A stretch of 64,000 nt of DNA, from contig NZ_CP150274.1 in the NCBI RefSeq assembly GCF_037977055.1, forward strand, positions 1,674,001 to 1,738,000. The letters are read 5' to 3'. Under the pieces are notes generated by a model, which was not told where the DNA came from, made no database searches, and saw nothing but the letters and a program-made list of their open reading frames with translations. This document shows, piece after piece, positions 34,501 to 42,762 of the stretch. Position 1 is the stretch's first letter. Each line of letters starts with the position of its first letter. The stretch comes from Paenibacillus sp. FSL K6-1096 (lineage in GTDB: Bacteria > Bacillota > Bacilli > Paenibacillales > Paenibacillaceae). A program made the translations under genes and the position numbers.

Positions 34501-35935
34501 CATCCCAGGCATAGATTTTGCCCTTATAGCGGTGCATCACGGTCTCAATATAATTCTGCAGACGCTCAAGCAGCAGCTCCCGGCTGGCCGGCTGGCCGTC
34601 AGGACCCGTGAACATCCACTCCGCAGCATCGATGTGCCACAGCAGCGCATGTCCCCGCAGCCCCATCCCGTTCGCCTGGGCATACTCCACATATTTATCC
34701 GCCCCGTCGAAGACATAGGTGCCCTCGGAAGGCGCAAGGAACTTGGGCTTCATTTCATAGGTGGCTGTGATACTGTTGAAATGCTTCTTCAGCAGCTCTC
34801 CGTAGACCCCTTCCATCTGCCAGGAATACGCTGCGGCTCCGATGGCGAAGTCGTCAGCGTAGATGTCTTTTAACGACGGAATATCCTGTTCAATGCTCAG
34901 CTCGGGAGCAGGTTCAACGGTTACATCATCCACATAGAAGGATAAGGTATCGACGGTATCCTCTGTAATATAAGGCGTCTCCACGAACAGGTTCAGCTCG
35001 GTCGGCTGGTCGCTGTACTGGAAATTCCCCTTCAGCAGATGCCATTGATCCCACTCATCAGCCTTAATGCTAACCTTATCGATTGCATTCCAGCTCTCGG
35101 AGCCGGCCTTCTTATACACGGTCATCTGCAGGCTTTTGTCGGCCTCCGGCTGCTCCTTCAGACGGACATACAGCGAGAACCGGTAGCTCTTGCCCGGCCG
35201 CAGATGCTCCTTCACACTCAGGCTTGGCCCGTAGAAGCTGCGCTCTCTTCCCTCAACCAGCATACTGCGGGTCCCGGTATTGGCGGTATCCTGGCTCACG
35301 GACAGGGACTCCGGTCCAATCCGGTTCTTCCAGCCCTGAAGCGTTCCGTCCTCAAAATCCGTGCGCAGCCCTTCCTCCCCGTCCGGGAATTCAACTGCGG
35401 CGGCGGTAATTGTGACATCATCCACGTAAAATGCAGTTCCTGCTGCAGCTTCCGCGTAGATTTCGGTGAAACCTGTCTTATCGCCTGTAACATAAGTGCC
35501 TTCCAGATAAGTCCATTCCTCCGACCACTGCCCGCCGTTCAATTCCGCTACAGCCTTCCAATCCTCAGCTTCGCCGATTTTGGTATGTACCGTGAATTTG
35601 ACCGGCGACGGCGATTTCACCCATGCGCTTAAAGTATAAGCTGTGTTCGGAACCATATGGTCCGTCAGGACCTGATTGGGGCCCTCCCAATCCTTTGTCC
35701 GTCCATCCACATACAGGCTGTAGGCGCCGCCGTGATAGACCTCGTTCGTGACTGTAAGCTGTTCGTCGCCTTTCTTGGTCCAGCCCTGCACGGTGCCGTC
35801 CTCATAGTCCGAAGCGAGAACAACGGCCGGGCCTCCCTCAGCCGCCGCATGAGCCGGTGTGCGCATAGGCAGCACCGAGGCTGCGAGGACGACCAGCGCC
35901 AGCCCTAAGCTCATCATTCGTTTACGTTGAAGCAT
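31598..35935 (-). CDS. Modular cell-surface endo-1,4-beta-xylanase, GH10 with CBMs and SLH domains
   Basis: 1445 residues. Signal peptide 1-30 (cleavage after AHA); two CBM22/CBM4_9-type modules (about 38-178 and 190-345), each ending SFYVDDVTV or similar; GH10 catalytic domain (about 352-665) with acid/base Glu482 in WDVVNEA and nucleophile Glu590 in QITELDVD; two CBM9 modules (about 672-840 and 848-1027); a Ser/Thr/Pro linker; an unassigned domain; and three SLH repeats (about 1265-1445) for wall anchoring. The start at 35935 has AAGGAGG 6 nt upstream; the frame stays open further upstream through a repeat cluster, but that is not coding. It hydrolyses xylan at the cell surface. Confidence 0.95.
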   Translation of the reverse strand: MLQRKRMMSLGLALVVLAASVLPMRTPAHAAAEGGPAVVLASDYEDGTVQGWTKKGDEQLTVTNEVYHGGAYSLYVDGRTKDWEGPNQVLTDHMVPNTAYTLSAWVKSPSPVKFTVHTKIGEAEDWKAVAELNGGQWSEEWTYLEGTYVTGDKTGFTEIYAEAAAGTAFYVDDVTITAAAVEFPDGEEGLRTDFEDGTLQGWKNRIGPESLSVSQDTANTGTRSMLVEGRERSFYGPSLSVKEHLRPGKSYRFSLYVRLKEQPEADKSLQMTVYKKAGSESWNAIDKVSIKADEWDQWHLLKGNFQYSDQPTELNLFVETPYITEDTVDTLSFYVDDVTVEPAPELSIEQDIPSLKDIYADDFAIGAAAYSWQMEGVYGELLKKHFNSITATYEMKPKFLAPSEGTYVFDGADKYVEYAQANGMGLRGHALLWHIDAAEWMFTGPDGQPASRELLLERLQNYIETVMHRYKGKIYAWDVVNEAIADNGGGPDGMRITPWYTLIGPDYIEKAFEFARAADPEAKLYYNDYYTEVPEKREHIYKLLKTLKAKNLIDGVGLQSHHGLYSPSIPEIEKTIQQFSQLGLDIQITELDVDSGISPSSPLPADIAARQGKRYNDLFELYKKYKDTISSVSIWGVQDEKSYNNHAMLFDEQLKAKPAFWGAADPSKLPDIHNVAAALEGTPQTGAVGQALWSKTAGIALEQGSTVTAKVHTLWDTDNLYVKADVTDASVNGEDKVELFLDENNGKTTVYEPDDRKISLQRSGTGTAGISFTSTEREGGYSIEAKIPLVTVKGSAGKELGFDIRVSDAGAPDAVPAYWNDRSLSQDTDTSRYGVLQLAAMPNSAESVKGEVQIDGQMDAGWEQAKAFAVKLTSAPYSTTAEARSMWSEDSLYLIVDVKDAVLKADAVDPWDQDSVEIFIDENFNRTPYYEGDDGQYRININNVASFGGGASDNRLTSAVVHTDTGYRVEAKIDFGTIKAKAGSAIGLDLQINDDRGDGTRSTSKWNDKGENTWKDTSNFGILTFVAPEEVPQTPTDGTSSSPSTSSGSAPSSQATAAAVSFTGGQLVIQSAPDQAGLVKVNLAPDAVSQAVQQSLDSGILRIAVQPAAGAEVLQLGLPLQSLAAQPKIKEIQIESGFGAVLSLNTELLKLQNTQAGDVLQLQVKRITQDRLPAAVKARLDGAAVLDFSLAIHGTAVTEVSADALTLKLPYELKTGKRAHQIAVYQLLENGKLAAVKDRKYDPASSTVSFQPKQLGQYAVSTVSIPEQKDSKWAGESIEALAARGILPIGTEASYASGALMNRAEFAQLLVNAFDLQAGAAAPGFKDVSKDSPYAEAIGIAGTLGIIKGRAGGLFSPDDAVSRQEMAVMMYRLAELQQITLKASPAAVQGFKDQSQLTPEASAAAGQLRAAGLIQGTPDGYFLPKARMTKAQAAVLVYRTFSLNE

Positions 35936-35959
35936 CTGTACCCTCCTTAGATTCATTAT

Positions 35960-36008
35960 AATAAAGCGCTTACATAATGGATTATAGCCGATTGGAAATC
36001 GTTTACAA
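35960..36008 (-). promoter_or_regulatory. Xylanase promoter with two cre-like CcpA sites
   Basis: On the minus strand TTGTAA (36003-36008) and TATAAT (35981-35986) are 16 bp apart. TTGTAAACGATTTCCA (35993-36008) overlaps the -35 and ATGTAAGCGCTTTATT (35960-35975) lies just after the -10. Both match the cre pattern with about one mismatch, which predicts glucose repression. Confidence 0.6.
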
Positions 36009-36052
36009 ATAACAATTTGATAGGATTGATAACAAAATGATAAGCAGAGCGG

Positions 36053-36530
36053 GGGAAATAGCGGTTTTTCGCATACACCCGGCTCCCCTTGCGCCCAGTT
36101 GGTTGTTGCGCTGTCGCACACCACCAGCCAGCGCAATTGTATGCTGTTTTCCACATACATCCAGCCCGCACAGTACCAGCCAGCGCATTGTATGCTGTTT
36201 TCCACATACATCCGGTCCGCACAGTACCAGCCAGCGCATTGTATGCTGTTTTCCACATACATCTGGTCCGCACAGTACCATCCAACGCGAATGTATGCTG
36301 TTTTCGACATACATCTGGTCCGCACAGTACCATCCAACGCGAATGTATGCTGTTTTCCACATACATCCGGTCCGCACAGCACCAGCCGGTGCAATGTGAT
36401 CGGTTTTTCGATTACATCCGGTCCACGCGCCCACGCAACCCAAAATGTGATTGGTTTTTCGCATACATCCGGTCCACTCGCCTTCCCGCCTGCACATTGT
36501 GTTCGATTTTCCGCATACATCGCGAACCCC
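36053..36530. repeat. Tandem intergenic repeat, family A, cluster 2 (9 copies)
   Basis: Full cores start at 36138, 36189, 36240, 36292, 36344, 36395, 36446 and 36498, with steps of 51 or 52 bp; a half-core lies at about 36060. The core is TGTATGCTGTTTTCCACATA followed by CATCCGGTCC; TGTATG and CATACA form a 6-bp stem. Middle copies also share the spacer GCACAGTACCAGCCAGCGC, showing recent local duplication. With the xylanase promoter and the GH95 terminator, this fills the 736-bp gap. Confidence 0.85.
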
Positions 36531-36585
36531 TCGTTTACCCGCCGATCTCTGCCCCGCCGTAATCCGGTAGACTCCCCACTCCACA

Positions 36586-36624
36586 CAAAAAAGCAGCACA
36601 CTCCATCCCTCTGAAGTGTGCTGC
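36586..36624 (-). terminator. Rho-independent terminator of the GH95 gene
   Basis: GCAGCACACT and AGTGTGCTGC (36615-36624) form a perfect 10-bp stem followed on the minus strand by six T (36587-36592). It is a strong terminator 48 bp past the GH95 stop. Confidence 0.85.
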
Positions 36625-36671
36625 AAACTGTACAGTCTATGAGTTACTCTTCCTTATTTACTCTACCCACA

Positions 36672-39041
36672 TTACTCCGCATACCGCACAACAATGCGCT
36701 CCCCGGCCTGCAGTTGAACCCGCACCAATCCGTCTGATCCAGGCTCCATACGCTGCCGGAGTTCATCGCGTTCCACCGCTAACGGGCGGCCTGCCAGAAT
36801 GGAGCATTCCCCGCCAAGAGGAGCGGTGATCTCCGCTTGCCCAAGGCTGCCTTGGCTCCAGACCAGGCTCACTTCGTAGCCGCCCCGGGCCCGCAGCCCC
36901 TTCACCCGGCCCTCGCTCCAGCTTGAAGGCAAGGCTGGCAGAAGCTCCAGATACCCCTGATGCGATTGCAGCAGCATCTCAGCGATTCCGGCGGTAGCGG
37001 CGAAGTTCCCGTCAATCTGGAACGGCGGATGGGCATCGAACAGATTCGGGTAGACCCCGCCGCGTTCATTATTGATTGCATCCGGCTTGACCAGAGTAAG
37101 CAGGTTGGAGATCAGCTGCTTGGCGCGGTCGCCCTGCTTGAATCGGGCCCATAGCCCGATTTTCCAGCCCAGGCTCCAGCCGGTTCCGCCGTCCCCGCGA
37201 ATCTCCAGCGACGTTCTGGCCGCTTCGAACAGCTCAGGCACCAGCGACGCCGTGACCGATCGTCCCGGATAGACGCCGACCAGATGGGAGACATGGCGGT
37301 GGTGCACATCCTCGTCCTCCACATCCGCCGACCATTCCTGCAGCCGGCCGCCAGCACCAACCTGCAGCGGCAGCAGCCGCGCACGGGCGGACTCCAGCTC
37401 AACTGCGAACTCCCCGTCCAAACCAAGCTGCTCCGCAGCCAGGATACAGTTCGTGAACAGCTCAGTGATCAGCGACAGGTCCATCGTGGCCGCTTCGCCG
37501 ACCGCATACTTCATGTCTCCGTTTACACTCTTATGCTCCGGGGAAGTGGACGGCGAGGTGATCAGATAGCCGTCCTTGTTCTCAATCAGCCAGTCCAGGC
37601 AGAACAGGGCCGCCTCCTTCATCACCGGGTAGGCCGTCTCCCGCAGATAGGACAGATCGCCGCCGAAGGCATAATGCTCCCACAGATGCTGGGTGAGCCA
37701 GACACCGCCCATCGGCCAGAAAGCCCAGACCGGGTCACCGTCGCCGAAGCCGCCGACCGGGGCACTCTGTCCCCAGAGGTCGGCATTATGATGGGCTACC
37801 CAGCCGCGCGCGCCGTAATTCGTGCGCGCCGTCTCACTGCCATTGACTGCCAGCCGCCGGGTATAGTCAATCAGCGGCTCGTGCAGCTCTGCCAGATTGG
37901 TGACCTCCGCCGGCCAGTAATTCATCTCCGCGTTAATATTTAGCGTGTAATTACTGCTCCAAGGAGCACGGGTATCCTGGTTCCAGATCCCCTGCAAATT
38001 TGCCGGCTGCGTCCCCGGACGGGAGCTGGCAATCAGCAGGTAGCGGCCGTAATGGAACAGCAGCTCGACCAGGCCCGGGTCCCCACTGCCATATGTAGCA
38101 ATTCGCTGGTCCATCGGCATTCCTTCCGGCGCGAGGCTCTCCCCAAGATGCAGCTCCACCCGGTCAAACAGCTCACGGTGGTCGGCAACATGACGGCTCC
38201 TCAGCCCTGCATAAGGCTCATTGATGATCCGCTGTACTGCCCCCTCAGTCTGCTGCCTTACATCGTAATCCGCCTTCACCGTGCCGGACTGTGCATCGAA
38301 GGAGGTCGCGGCGCTGAAATACAGGACAGCCTCCGTGGCCTCTGTGACCTGGATGCCGTCAGCAGTAGCTTCAAGGCTGCCTCCGGTCTGCACTACGGCC
38401 AGACGGCCGTGGAACTTCAGGCTCCGTGGCGATTCGCCGCCGTAACGGACCGGCTGGTCGACATCATAGTAGTTCGGAGCCACATATTCAGGGGCATGTC
38501 CGGCAATTGTGTAATGCCCGTCCTCCACCGCCGAACGGAAGCGGAGCGGGCTGTCCAGCTTCGCCCGGAAGCTGAGCTTATGCTCCTTATCGGCTGTGAG
38601 GCGCATAACAATCACCTGATCGGGATGGGAGGCGAAGACCTCCCGGGTGTAGCGGACGCCGCCGATAACATAGGAGACGGTGCCAACCCCCGTGGACAGG
38701 TCCAGATGGCGGCTGTACTGATCCGCAGTCTGCCCGTGCCCCATCGTCAGCAGCAGATCCCCGAATGGCAGATAGGACTGCGCGTAGGGGCCCATCATTT
38801 TTTTGCATAGCTCATCTGCTTCCCCGTTGCGGCCTTCTGCAATCAGCTCGCGCACTCTCGGCAGCACCTCGCGGGCCTCCGGGTTATTCCAGTCGGTCGG
38901 ATACCCCGACCACAGGGTGTCTTCATTCAGAGCCAGACGTTCCTGCTCAATGCCGCCAAAAATCATCGCCCCCAGCCGTCCGTTCCCGACTGGAAGCGCC
39001 TCCACCCAATAATTCGCGGGGGTATTAAATGATATATTCAT
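36672..39041 (-). CDS. GH95 family alpha-L-fucosidase / L-galactosidase
   Basis: 789 residues, no signal peptide, usual length. The N-terminal beta-domain opens [26 protein letters not shown]. The (alpha/alpha)6 barrel holds [14 protein letters not shown] with the two conserved Asn, [10 protein letters not shown] with the general-acid Glu, and [13 protein letters not shown] with the conserved Asp. It inverts and removes alpha-1,2-linked L-fucose or L-galactose from oligosaccharides such as xyloglucan fragments, inside the cell. ATG at 39041 is chosen because GGAGGT lies 10 nt upstream; an in-frame ATG at 39059 overlaps that site. It is 85 bp from a CAZyme-like gene and a transporter set. Confidence 0.9.
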   Translation of the reverse strand: MNISFNTPANYWVEALPVGNGRLGAMIFGGIEQERLALNEDTLWSGYPTDWNNPEAREVLPRVRELIAEGRNGEADELCKKMMGPYAQSYLPFGDLLLTMGHGQTADQYSRHLDLSTGVGTVSYVIGGVRYTREVFASHPDQVIVMRLTADKEHKLSFRAKLDSPLRFRSAVEDGHYTIAGHAPEYVAPNYYDVDQPVRYGGESPRSLKFHGRLAVVQTGGSLEATADGIQVTEATEAVLYFSAATSFDAQSGTVKADYDVRQQTEGAVQRIINEPYAGLRSRHVADHRELFDRVELHLGESLAPEGMPMDQRIATYGSGDPGLVELLFHYGRYLLIASSRPGTQPANLQGIWNQDTRAPWSSNYTLNINAEMNYWPAEVTNLAELHEPLIDYTRRLAVNGSETARTNYGARGWVAHHNADLWGQSAPVGGFGDGDPVWAFWPMGGVWLTQHLWEHYAFGGDLSYLRETAYPVMKEAALFCLDWLIENKDGYLITSPSTSPEHKSVNGDMKYAVGEAATMDLSLITELFTNCILAAEQLGLDGEFAVELESARARLLPLQVGAGGRLQEWSADVEDEDVHHRHVSHLVGVYPGRSVTASLVPELFEAARTSLEIRGDGGTGWSLGWKIGLWARFKQGDRAKQLISNLLTLVKPDAINNERGGVYPNLFDAHPPFQIDGNFAATAGIAEMLLQSHQGYLELLPALPSSWSEGRVKGLRARGGYEVSLVWSQGSLGQAEITAPLGGECSILAGRPLAVERDELRQRMEPGSDGLVRVQLQAGERIVVRYAE

Positions 39042-39126
39042 TATGCCTGCTACCTCCATGCACCTCTATTTCTGAACCGTCAGATTCTAATCTATCCTGA
39101 CAACACTACCATTATAGCTGCATCTG

Positions 39127-40860
39127 TCAGGAAAGACGAATCCTCATCGTGTAGTCCAGCGGAGTGATCAGCGTGACGATAACCTTCTGACAGCCGTCCG
39201 GGTAATTCATGCCGCGGATCGCTGCCAGGTGATGCTCGTTGCAGCCCTGCTCCAGCTCCATCCAGTCCTCCCCGGTGCTGTAGCGCAGCGTGCCGGAGGT
39301 CCAGAAGGATGCCCCGCTCATGTCCGGCACCGGAATCAGTCCCGGGCTGTCCAGACTGCCCTCACTGCCGAACAGCAGCACGATCTGGGTCAGCACATCG
39401 GCCGGAGACGATGCCGTGAAATGCAGCTCCCAGCCGTCCTCCCGCTCGCTTACCCCGACTTGAACGCTGCTCGTCTGGTTATGGGTCAGCGGCCGCTCGC
39501 CATGGGGCAGCAGATACCACGGGCTGGTAGGCAAGCCGGTGCGCGAAGGCAGCTTATCGGCAGGAATGGTGCCGTAGTACCCCTTCCCGGCTACAGACTC
39601 CAGACGATAGCCGCCCGGCAGCTCCGTCAGTGAATCCATCGTCACCAGCCCCGGCTCGAAGCTGGAGGCCAGTTGAACCCCCAGCAGTCTGGCCCGGCCA
39701 TGCCGCAGCGAGAACAGGGAGGAAGCCTCGGTCATCACACTTACGCTGGTTGCTCCGCTGCGGACCCGGGCGACCGGTGCGCCGAATTCGGTGTGCTGCT
39801 TGCTGTGGCGGACAGGGCCGCCGTAGCCATTCTGCCCGATCAGGCTAAGCAGCTCCCCACGGTTGAACCCGCCGTTGATTACCTTGCGGTAGCGGTCCGG
39901 CAGCTCCGCCGGACGGACGGAATCCGCCTGCATCTGCGGGTATAACAGGAAGCCAAGCATAATCTGATTGGGCAGCGACCCCGGATGGGTAACCGAACGG
40001 CCCGCCAGCTCCGCCAGGGCAGCGAATTCGGGATCGCGGTCATGCTCGGCCATCAGCTTATAGCAGAGATAATAGTCAGCCAACGAGAATACACTGCCGA
40101 AGTCCTGCCGCCCGGAATAATCCGTAACCACCTCACCGTCCGGGTGAACGAGATATTTCATCATCCGCAGGTTCAGGCGGACCGGCTCCAGCAATTCAGG
40201 CCGGTTCAGATCCTGCGCGGCATAATAGAGCATGATGTCACTGACAGTATTGTAGATCCCGTTACTCCGCTCGGTCCATTCTCCGTCCGGGGTAATGTCC
40301 ATCCCCTCCTGGAGCCATTCACCCGCTCTGAGCCGCAGTGCCTCCAGCCCGAAGATGCGGTACAGGGAGCCCAGCGCCGCCGTCAGCACCCAGCGGTGAT
40401 TCGGCGTATGCACCCCGCCGCTCAGCATGGCCGGAATTGTCCGCTCAAGGAAGGTCCGGATCTGCTCAGCCACCGGCTGAAGCGGCGCCCAGCTCTGCCG
40501 CTCCAGCAGGGTGAGCATATTGGCGAAGCCCACCACCACGAACGCCGTATCCGGCGGCGAGTGGTAATTCGTCCAGCCCGGCGAGACCGTGCCGTCCTCA
40601 TGCTGGAACCGCAGCATGAACGCCATGCCCTCCCGCAGCCGCTCCAGCAGCGCGGGATCATGAACATACCGCGACTGCGGATTCACCAGCGCCGCCGCCC
40701 AGGCCGCCAGATACTGGGCGGTTCCGGTATGATTAGGCCAGGCTACGCCGCTGTAAGGATCACGGACGCCTCCGAAATACCGGCTCTCCCGGTCCAGGAT
40801 CTGCTGCTCCATGGATTCCTGTGTCCACTCGTCATTAATTGCCGTAATTTTGTTGAACAT
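39127..40860 (-). CDS. Uncharacterised CAZyme-like protein with predicted (alpha/alpha) toroid
   Basis: 577 residues, no signal peptide. The N-terminal 350 residues look like an all-helical barrel of the kind found in polysaccharide lyases and unsaturated glycoside hydrolases, with aromatic, His- and Asn-rich loops (WPNHTGTAQYLAAW, DGTVSPGWTNYHSPP, HTPNHRWVLTAALG, ERSNGIYNTVSDIM). The C-terminal 200 residues are beta-rich. I cannot name the family. It lies 16 bp after the YtcP-type permease gene and 85 bp before GH95, so it probably processes the imported oligosaccharide in the same pathway. A lyase or a GH of a recently described family are both possible. Confidence 0.6.
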   Translation of the reverse strand: MFNKITAINDEWTQESMEQQILDRESRYFGGVRDPYSGVAWPNHTGTAQYLAAWAAALVNPQSRYVHDPALLERLREGMAFMLRFQHEDGTVSPGWTNYHSPPDTAFVVVGFANMLTLLERQSWAPLQPVAEQIRTFLERTIPAMLSGGVHTPNHRWVLTAALGSLYRIFGLEALRLRAGEWLQEGMDITPDGEWTERSNGIYNTVSDIMLYYAAQDLNRPELLEPVRLNLRMMKYLVHPDGEVVTDYSGRQDFGSVFSLADYYLCYKLMAEHDRDPEFAALAELAGRSVTHPGSLPNQIMLGFLLYPQMQADSVRPAELPDRYRKVINGGFNRGELLSLIGQNGYGGPVRHSKQHTEFGAPVARVRSGATSVSVMTEASSLFSLRHGRARLLGVQLASSFEPGLVTMDSLTELPGGYRLESVAGKGYYGTIPADKLPSRTGLPTSPWYLLPHGERPLTHNQTSSVQVGVSEREDGWELHFTASSPADVLTQIVLLFGSEGSLDSPGLIPVPDMSGASFWTSGTLRYSTGEDWMELEQGCNEHHLAAIRGMNYPDGCQKVIVTLITPLDYTMRIRLS

Positions 40861-40875
40861 CTGCCTGCCCCTTCC

Positions 40876-41748
40876 TTAGCCTTTGACGGCCCCGGTCATT
40901 ACACCGGACACGAAGTATCTCTGCAGCCAAGGATAGACCAGCAGAATCGGTACGGTAGCGAAGACCACGGTAGCCGACTTCAGACTCTCAGGTACGACTG
41001 TGCTGACCGCATTGCCCTCCATCCGCATCAGATCTGTCACCTGGCTGTTCTGAATCATATGGTACAGCTTCAGCTGGAGCGGATACAGCTCCGGCTTCGT
41101 GATATACATCAGCGTATCCTGGAACCCGTTCCACCGGCCCACCGCATAGAACAGACTCAAGGTAGCCAGCACCGGCATGGACAGCGGCAGAATAATGCGG
41201 AGCAGTGTACCGAACTGGCTGCTGCCGTCAATCTCTGCGGACTCCTTCAGCGCGTCAGGAATACCCGAGAGGAACGAGATCAGGATAATCATATAGAAGG
41301 GACTGATCAGCCCGGGCAGAATCAGCGCCCAGACCGTATTCAGCAGATGCAGCTCCCGCGTCAAAATATATTCAGGAATGATGCCGCCGCTGAAGAACAT
41401 GGTGACCACGATGATGAACATGAAGATTTTGCGTCCCTTGAGATCCTTCTTCGACAGCGCATAACCGGCAGCAACCGTCATCATCATGCAGAGCGCCGTG
41501 AACAGGGCGGTCAGGAAGACCGTGAAGATCAGCGAGCGGATCATGGCCGCATCACTGAACACTTTTTTATAAGCCTCGATGTTGAAGTCCAGAGGAATTA
41601 ATGTCACCTTGCCCGAAGCAATCGGGACCGTTCCGCTGAAGGATACAGCCAGAATATGCACGAATGGAATCAGGCACGCCAGCACCGATAAGGTCAGGCA
41701 GAGCACAATCCATGTATCAAACGCCTTGTTAGCTGCTCTTTCACTCAT
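40876..41748 (-). CDS. Carbohydrate ABC transporter permease, YtcP/LplC type
   Basis: 290 residues, six spans. It opens FDTWIVLCLTLSVLACLIPFVHILAVSFSG. The EAA loop is ALKESAEIDGSSQFGTLLRI and the tail is PWLQRYFVSGVMTGAVKG. ATG at 41748 is preferred, with GGGAGTG 6 nt upstream, over the in-frame GTG at 41757 that overlaps that site. It forms an importer with the LplB-type gene 27 bp upstream. Neighbouring GH95 suggests a fucosylated or galactosylated oligosaccharide. Confidence 0.88.
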   Translation of the reverse strand: MSERAANKAFDTWIVLCLTLSVLACLIPFVHILAVSFSGTVPIASGKVTLIPLDFNIEAYKKVFSDAAMIRSLIFTVFLTALFTALCMMMTVAAGYALSKKDLKGRKIFMFIIVVTMFFSGGIIPEYILTRELHLLNTVWALILPGLISPFYMIILISFLSGIPDALKESAEIDGSSQFGTLLRIILPLSMPVLATLSLFYAVGRWNGFQDTLMYITKPELYPLQLKLYHMIQNSQVTDLMRMEGNAVSTVVPESLKSATVVFATVPILLVYPWLQRYFVSGVMTGAVKG

Positions 41749-41775
41749 AATGTACACTCCCGATCCAATGGTTGA

Positions 41776-42678
41776 TTATAGGATGCTCTCGTCTGTAAGC
41801 TTCTTGGAGATATAGTTCGCCGCCAGCAGGAATATCAGTCCCACCACCGCCTGGAACAGCCCGACCACCGTAGCCAGCGTGTACTGCCCCGACTCCAGAC
41901 CGATCCGGTAGACGAAGGTACTCAGCACATCCGAGTATTCCATGACCGCCAGGTTGCCGATGACGAACGGACGCTCGAAGCCAATCGAGATCATGTTGCC
42001 CAGGTTAATAATCAGCAGCGTAACAATCGTCGGCTTGATTCCCGGAATTGTAATATGCAGGATACGCTTCAGCCTTCCGGCTCCATCGACCTCGGCCGCC
42101 TCGAACAGCTCTTTATTGATGCCGGTCAGCGCCGCCAGATAGAGAATCGTTCCCCAGCCTGCGCTCTGCCACACACCGGTCAGCAGGTAGGTGATCAGCC
42201 AGTAATTTTTATCAGAGAGAAAAGGAACAGCATCCAGCCCCAGGCCCGTCAGCAGGTTGTTGATCATCCCGGACTGGTTGCCGAACAGCTGATACACAAT
42301 CCCGCCGATGATTACCCAGGAAATAAAATGCGGAATATACAGAATCGTCTGAGACAGCTTCTTGAACCACACCACCTTAAGCTCGAACAGCATAATGGCA
42401 ATAATCAACGGTGCCGGAAAAGAAACGATCAGATCGAGAAAATTCAGCATCAATGTGTTGCGCAGCGTAATGTAGAAATCCTGGTTGGCAAACACCTCAC
42501 GGAACCCGTCTAGGCCAATCCATTCACTGCCGCCGATCCCTTTGAAAAAGTTGAAATCCTTAAACGCAATCTGCACACCGTACATCGGACCGTATTTGAA
42601 AATAATAAAGAACAACATAGGCAGGACCAGCAGTGCGTACATCTGCCAATTTCTGCGGAAATAACGGGTGTATCCCAC
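41776..42678 (-). CDS. Carbohydrate ABC transporter permease, LplB type
   Basis: 300 residues, six spans with the LplB-type opening YALLVLPMLFFIIFKYGPMYGVQIAFKDF. The EAA loop is LFEAAEVDGAGRLKRILHI and the tail is ISKKLTDESIL. A GTG start at 42678 is chosen because GGAGGAGG lies about 7 nt upstream; a longer ATG frame to 42759 would read through the intercistronic hairpin and nearly reach the binding-protein gene. Confidence 0.87.
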   Translation of the reverse strand: MGYTRYFRRNWQMYALLVLPMLFFIIFKYGPMYGVQIAFKDFNFFKGIGGSEWIGLDGFREVFANQDFYITLRNTLMLNFLDLIVSFPAPLIIAIMLFELKVVWFKKLSQTILYIPHFISWVIIGGIVYQLFGNQSGMINNLLTGLGLDAVPFLSDKNYWLITYLLTGVWQSAGWGTILYLAALTGINKELFEAAEVDGAGRLKRILHITIPGIKPTIVTLLIINLGNMISIGFERPFVIGNLAVMEYSDVLSTFVYRIGLESGQYTLATVVGLFQAVVGLIFLLAANYISKKLTDESIL

Positions 42679-42715
42679 AACGATTCCTCCTCCACTGGGC
42701 CTTAGACACAGGTGT

Positions 42716-42750
42716 AGGGGGCCGCAAGACCGGCAGCCCAGCCGCCCCCT
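42716..42750 (-). terminator. Intercistronic hairpin after the binding-protein gene
   Basis: AGGGGGC (42716-42722) and GCCCCCT (42744-42750) are perfect inverted repeats enclosing a second small hairpin. There is no T-run. It resembles the hairpins after the other binding-protein genes and probably sets the protein ratio. Confidence 0.5.
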
Positions 42751-42762
42751 TACCTTCATGAA

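Noticed and set aside
36138..36530. CRISPR array
   Set aside because: The core repeats are imperfect, the spacers are similar to each other rather than unique, and no cas gene is nearby.
35936..36601. Upstream in-frame extension of the xylanase reading frame by 222 codons
   Set aside because: The extension runs through family A repeats, lacks a ribosome site and would bury the signal peptide; AAGGAGG and the signal both point to the start at 35935.
36037..36614. Plus-strand open frames with repeated MYAVFHIHP-like peptides
   Set aside because: They exist only because the repeat step is usually 51 bp (17 codons); 52-bp steps shift the frame and there is no start signal.
39985..41601. Long plus-strand open frame (538 codons)
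   Set aside because: It spans the antisense of two well-supported minus-strand genes, is rich in His/Gln/Arg as antisense shadows of GC-rich genes are, and has no ribosome site.
42679..42759. ATG-started extension of the LplB-type permease
   Set aside because: It would read through a strong hairpin and lacks a permease-like sequence; the GTG at 42678 has a good ribosome site.
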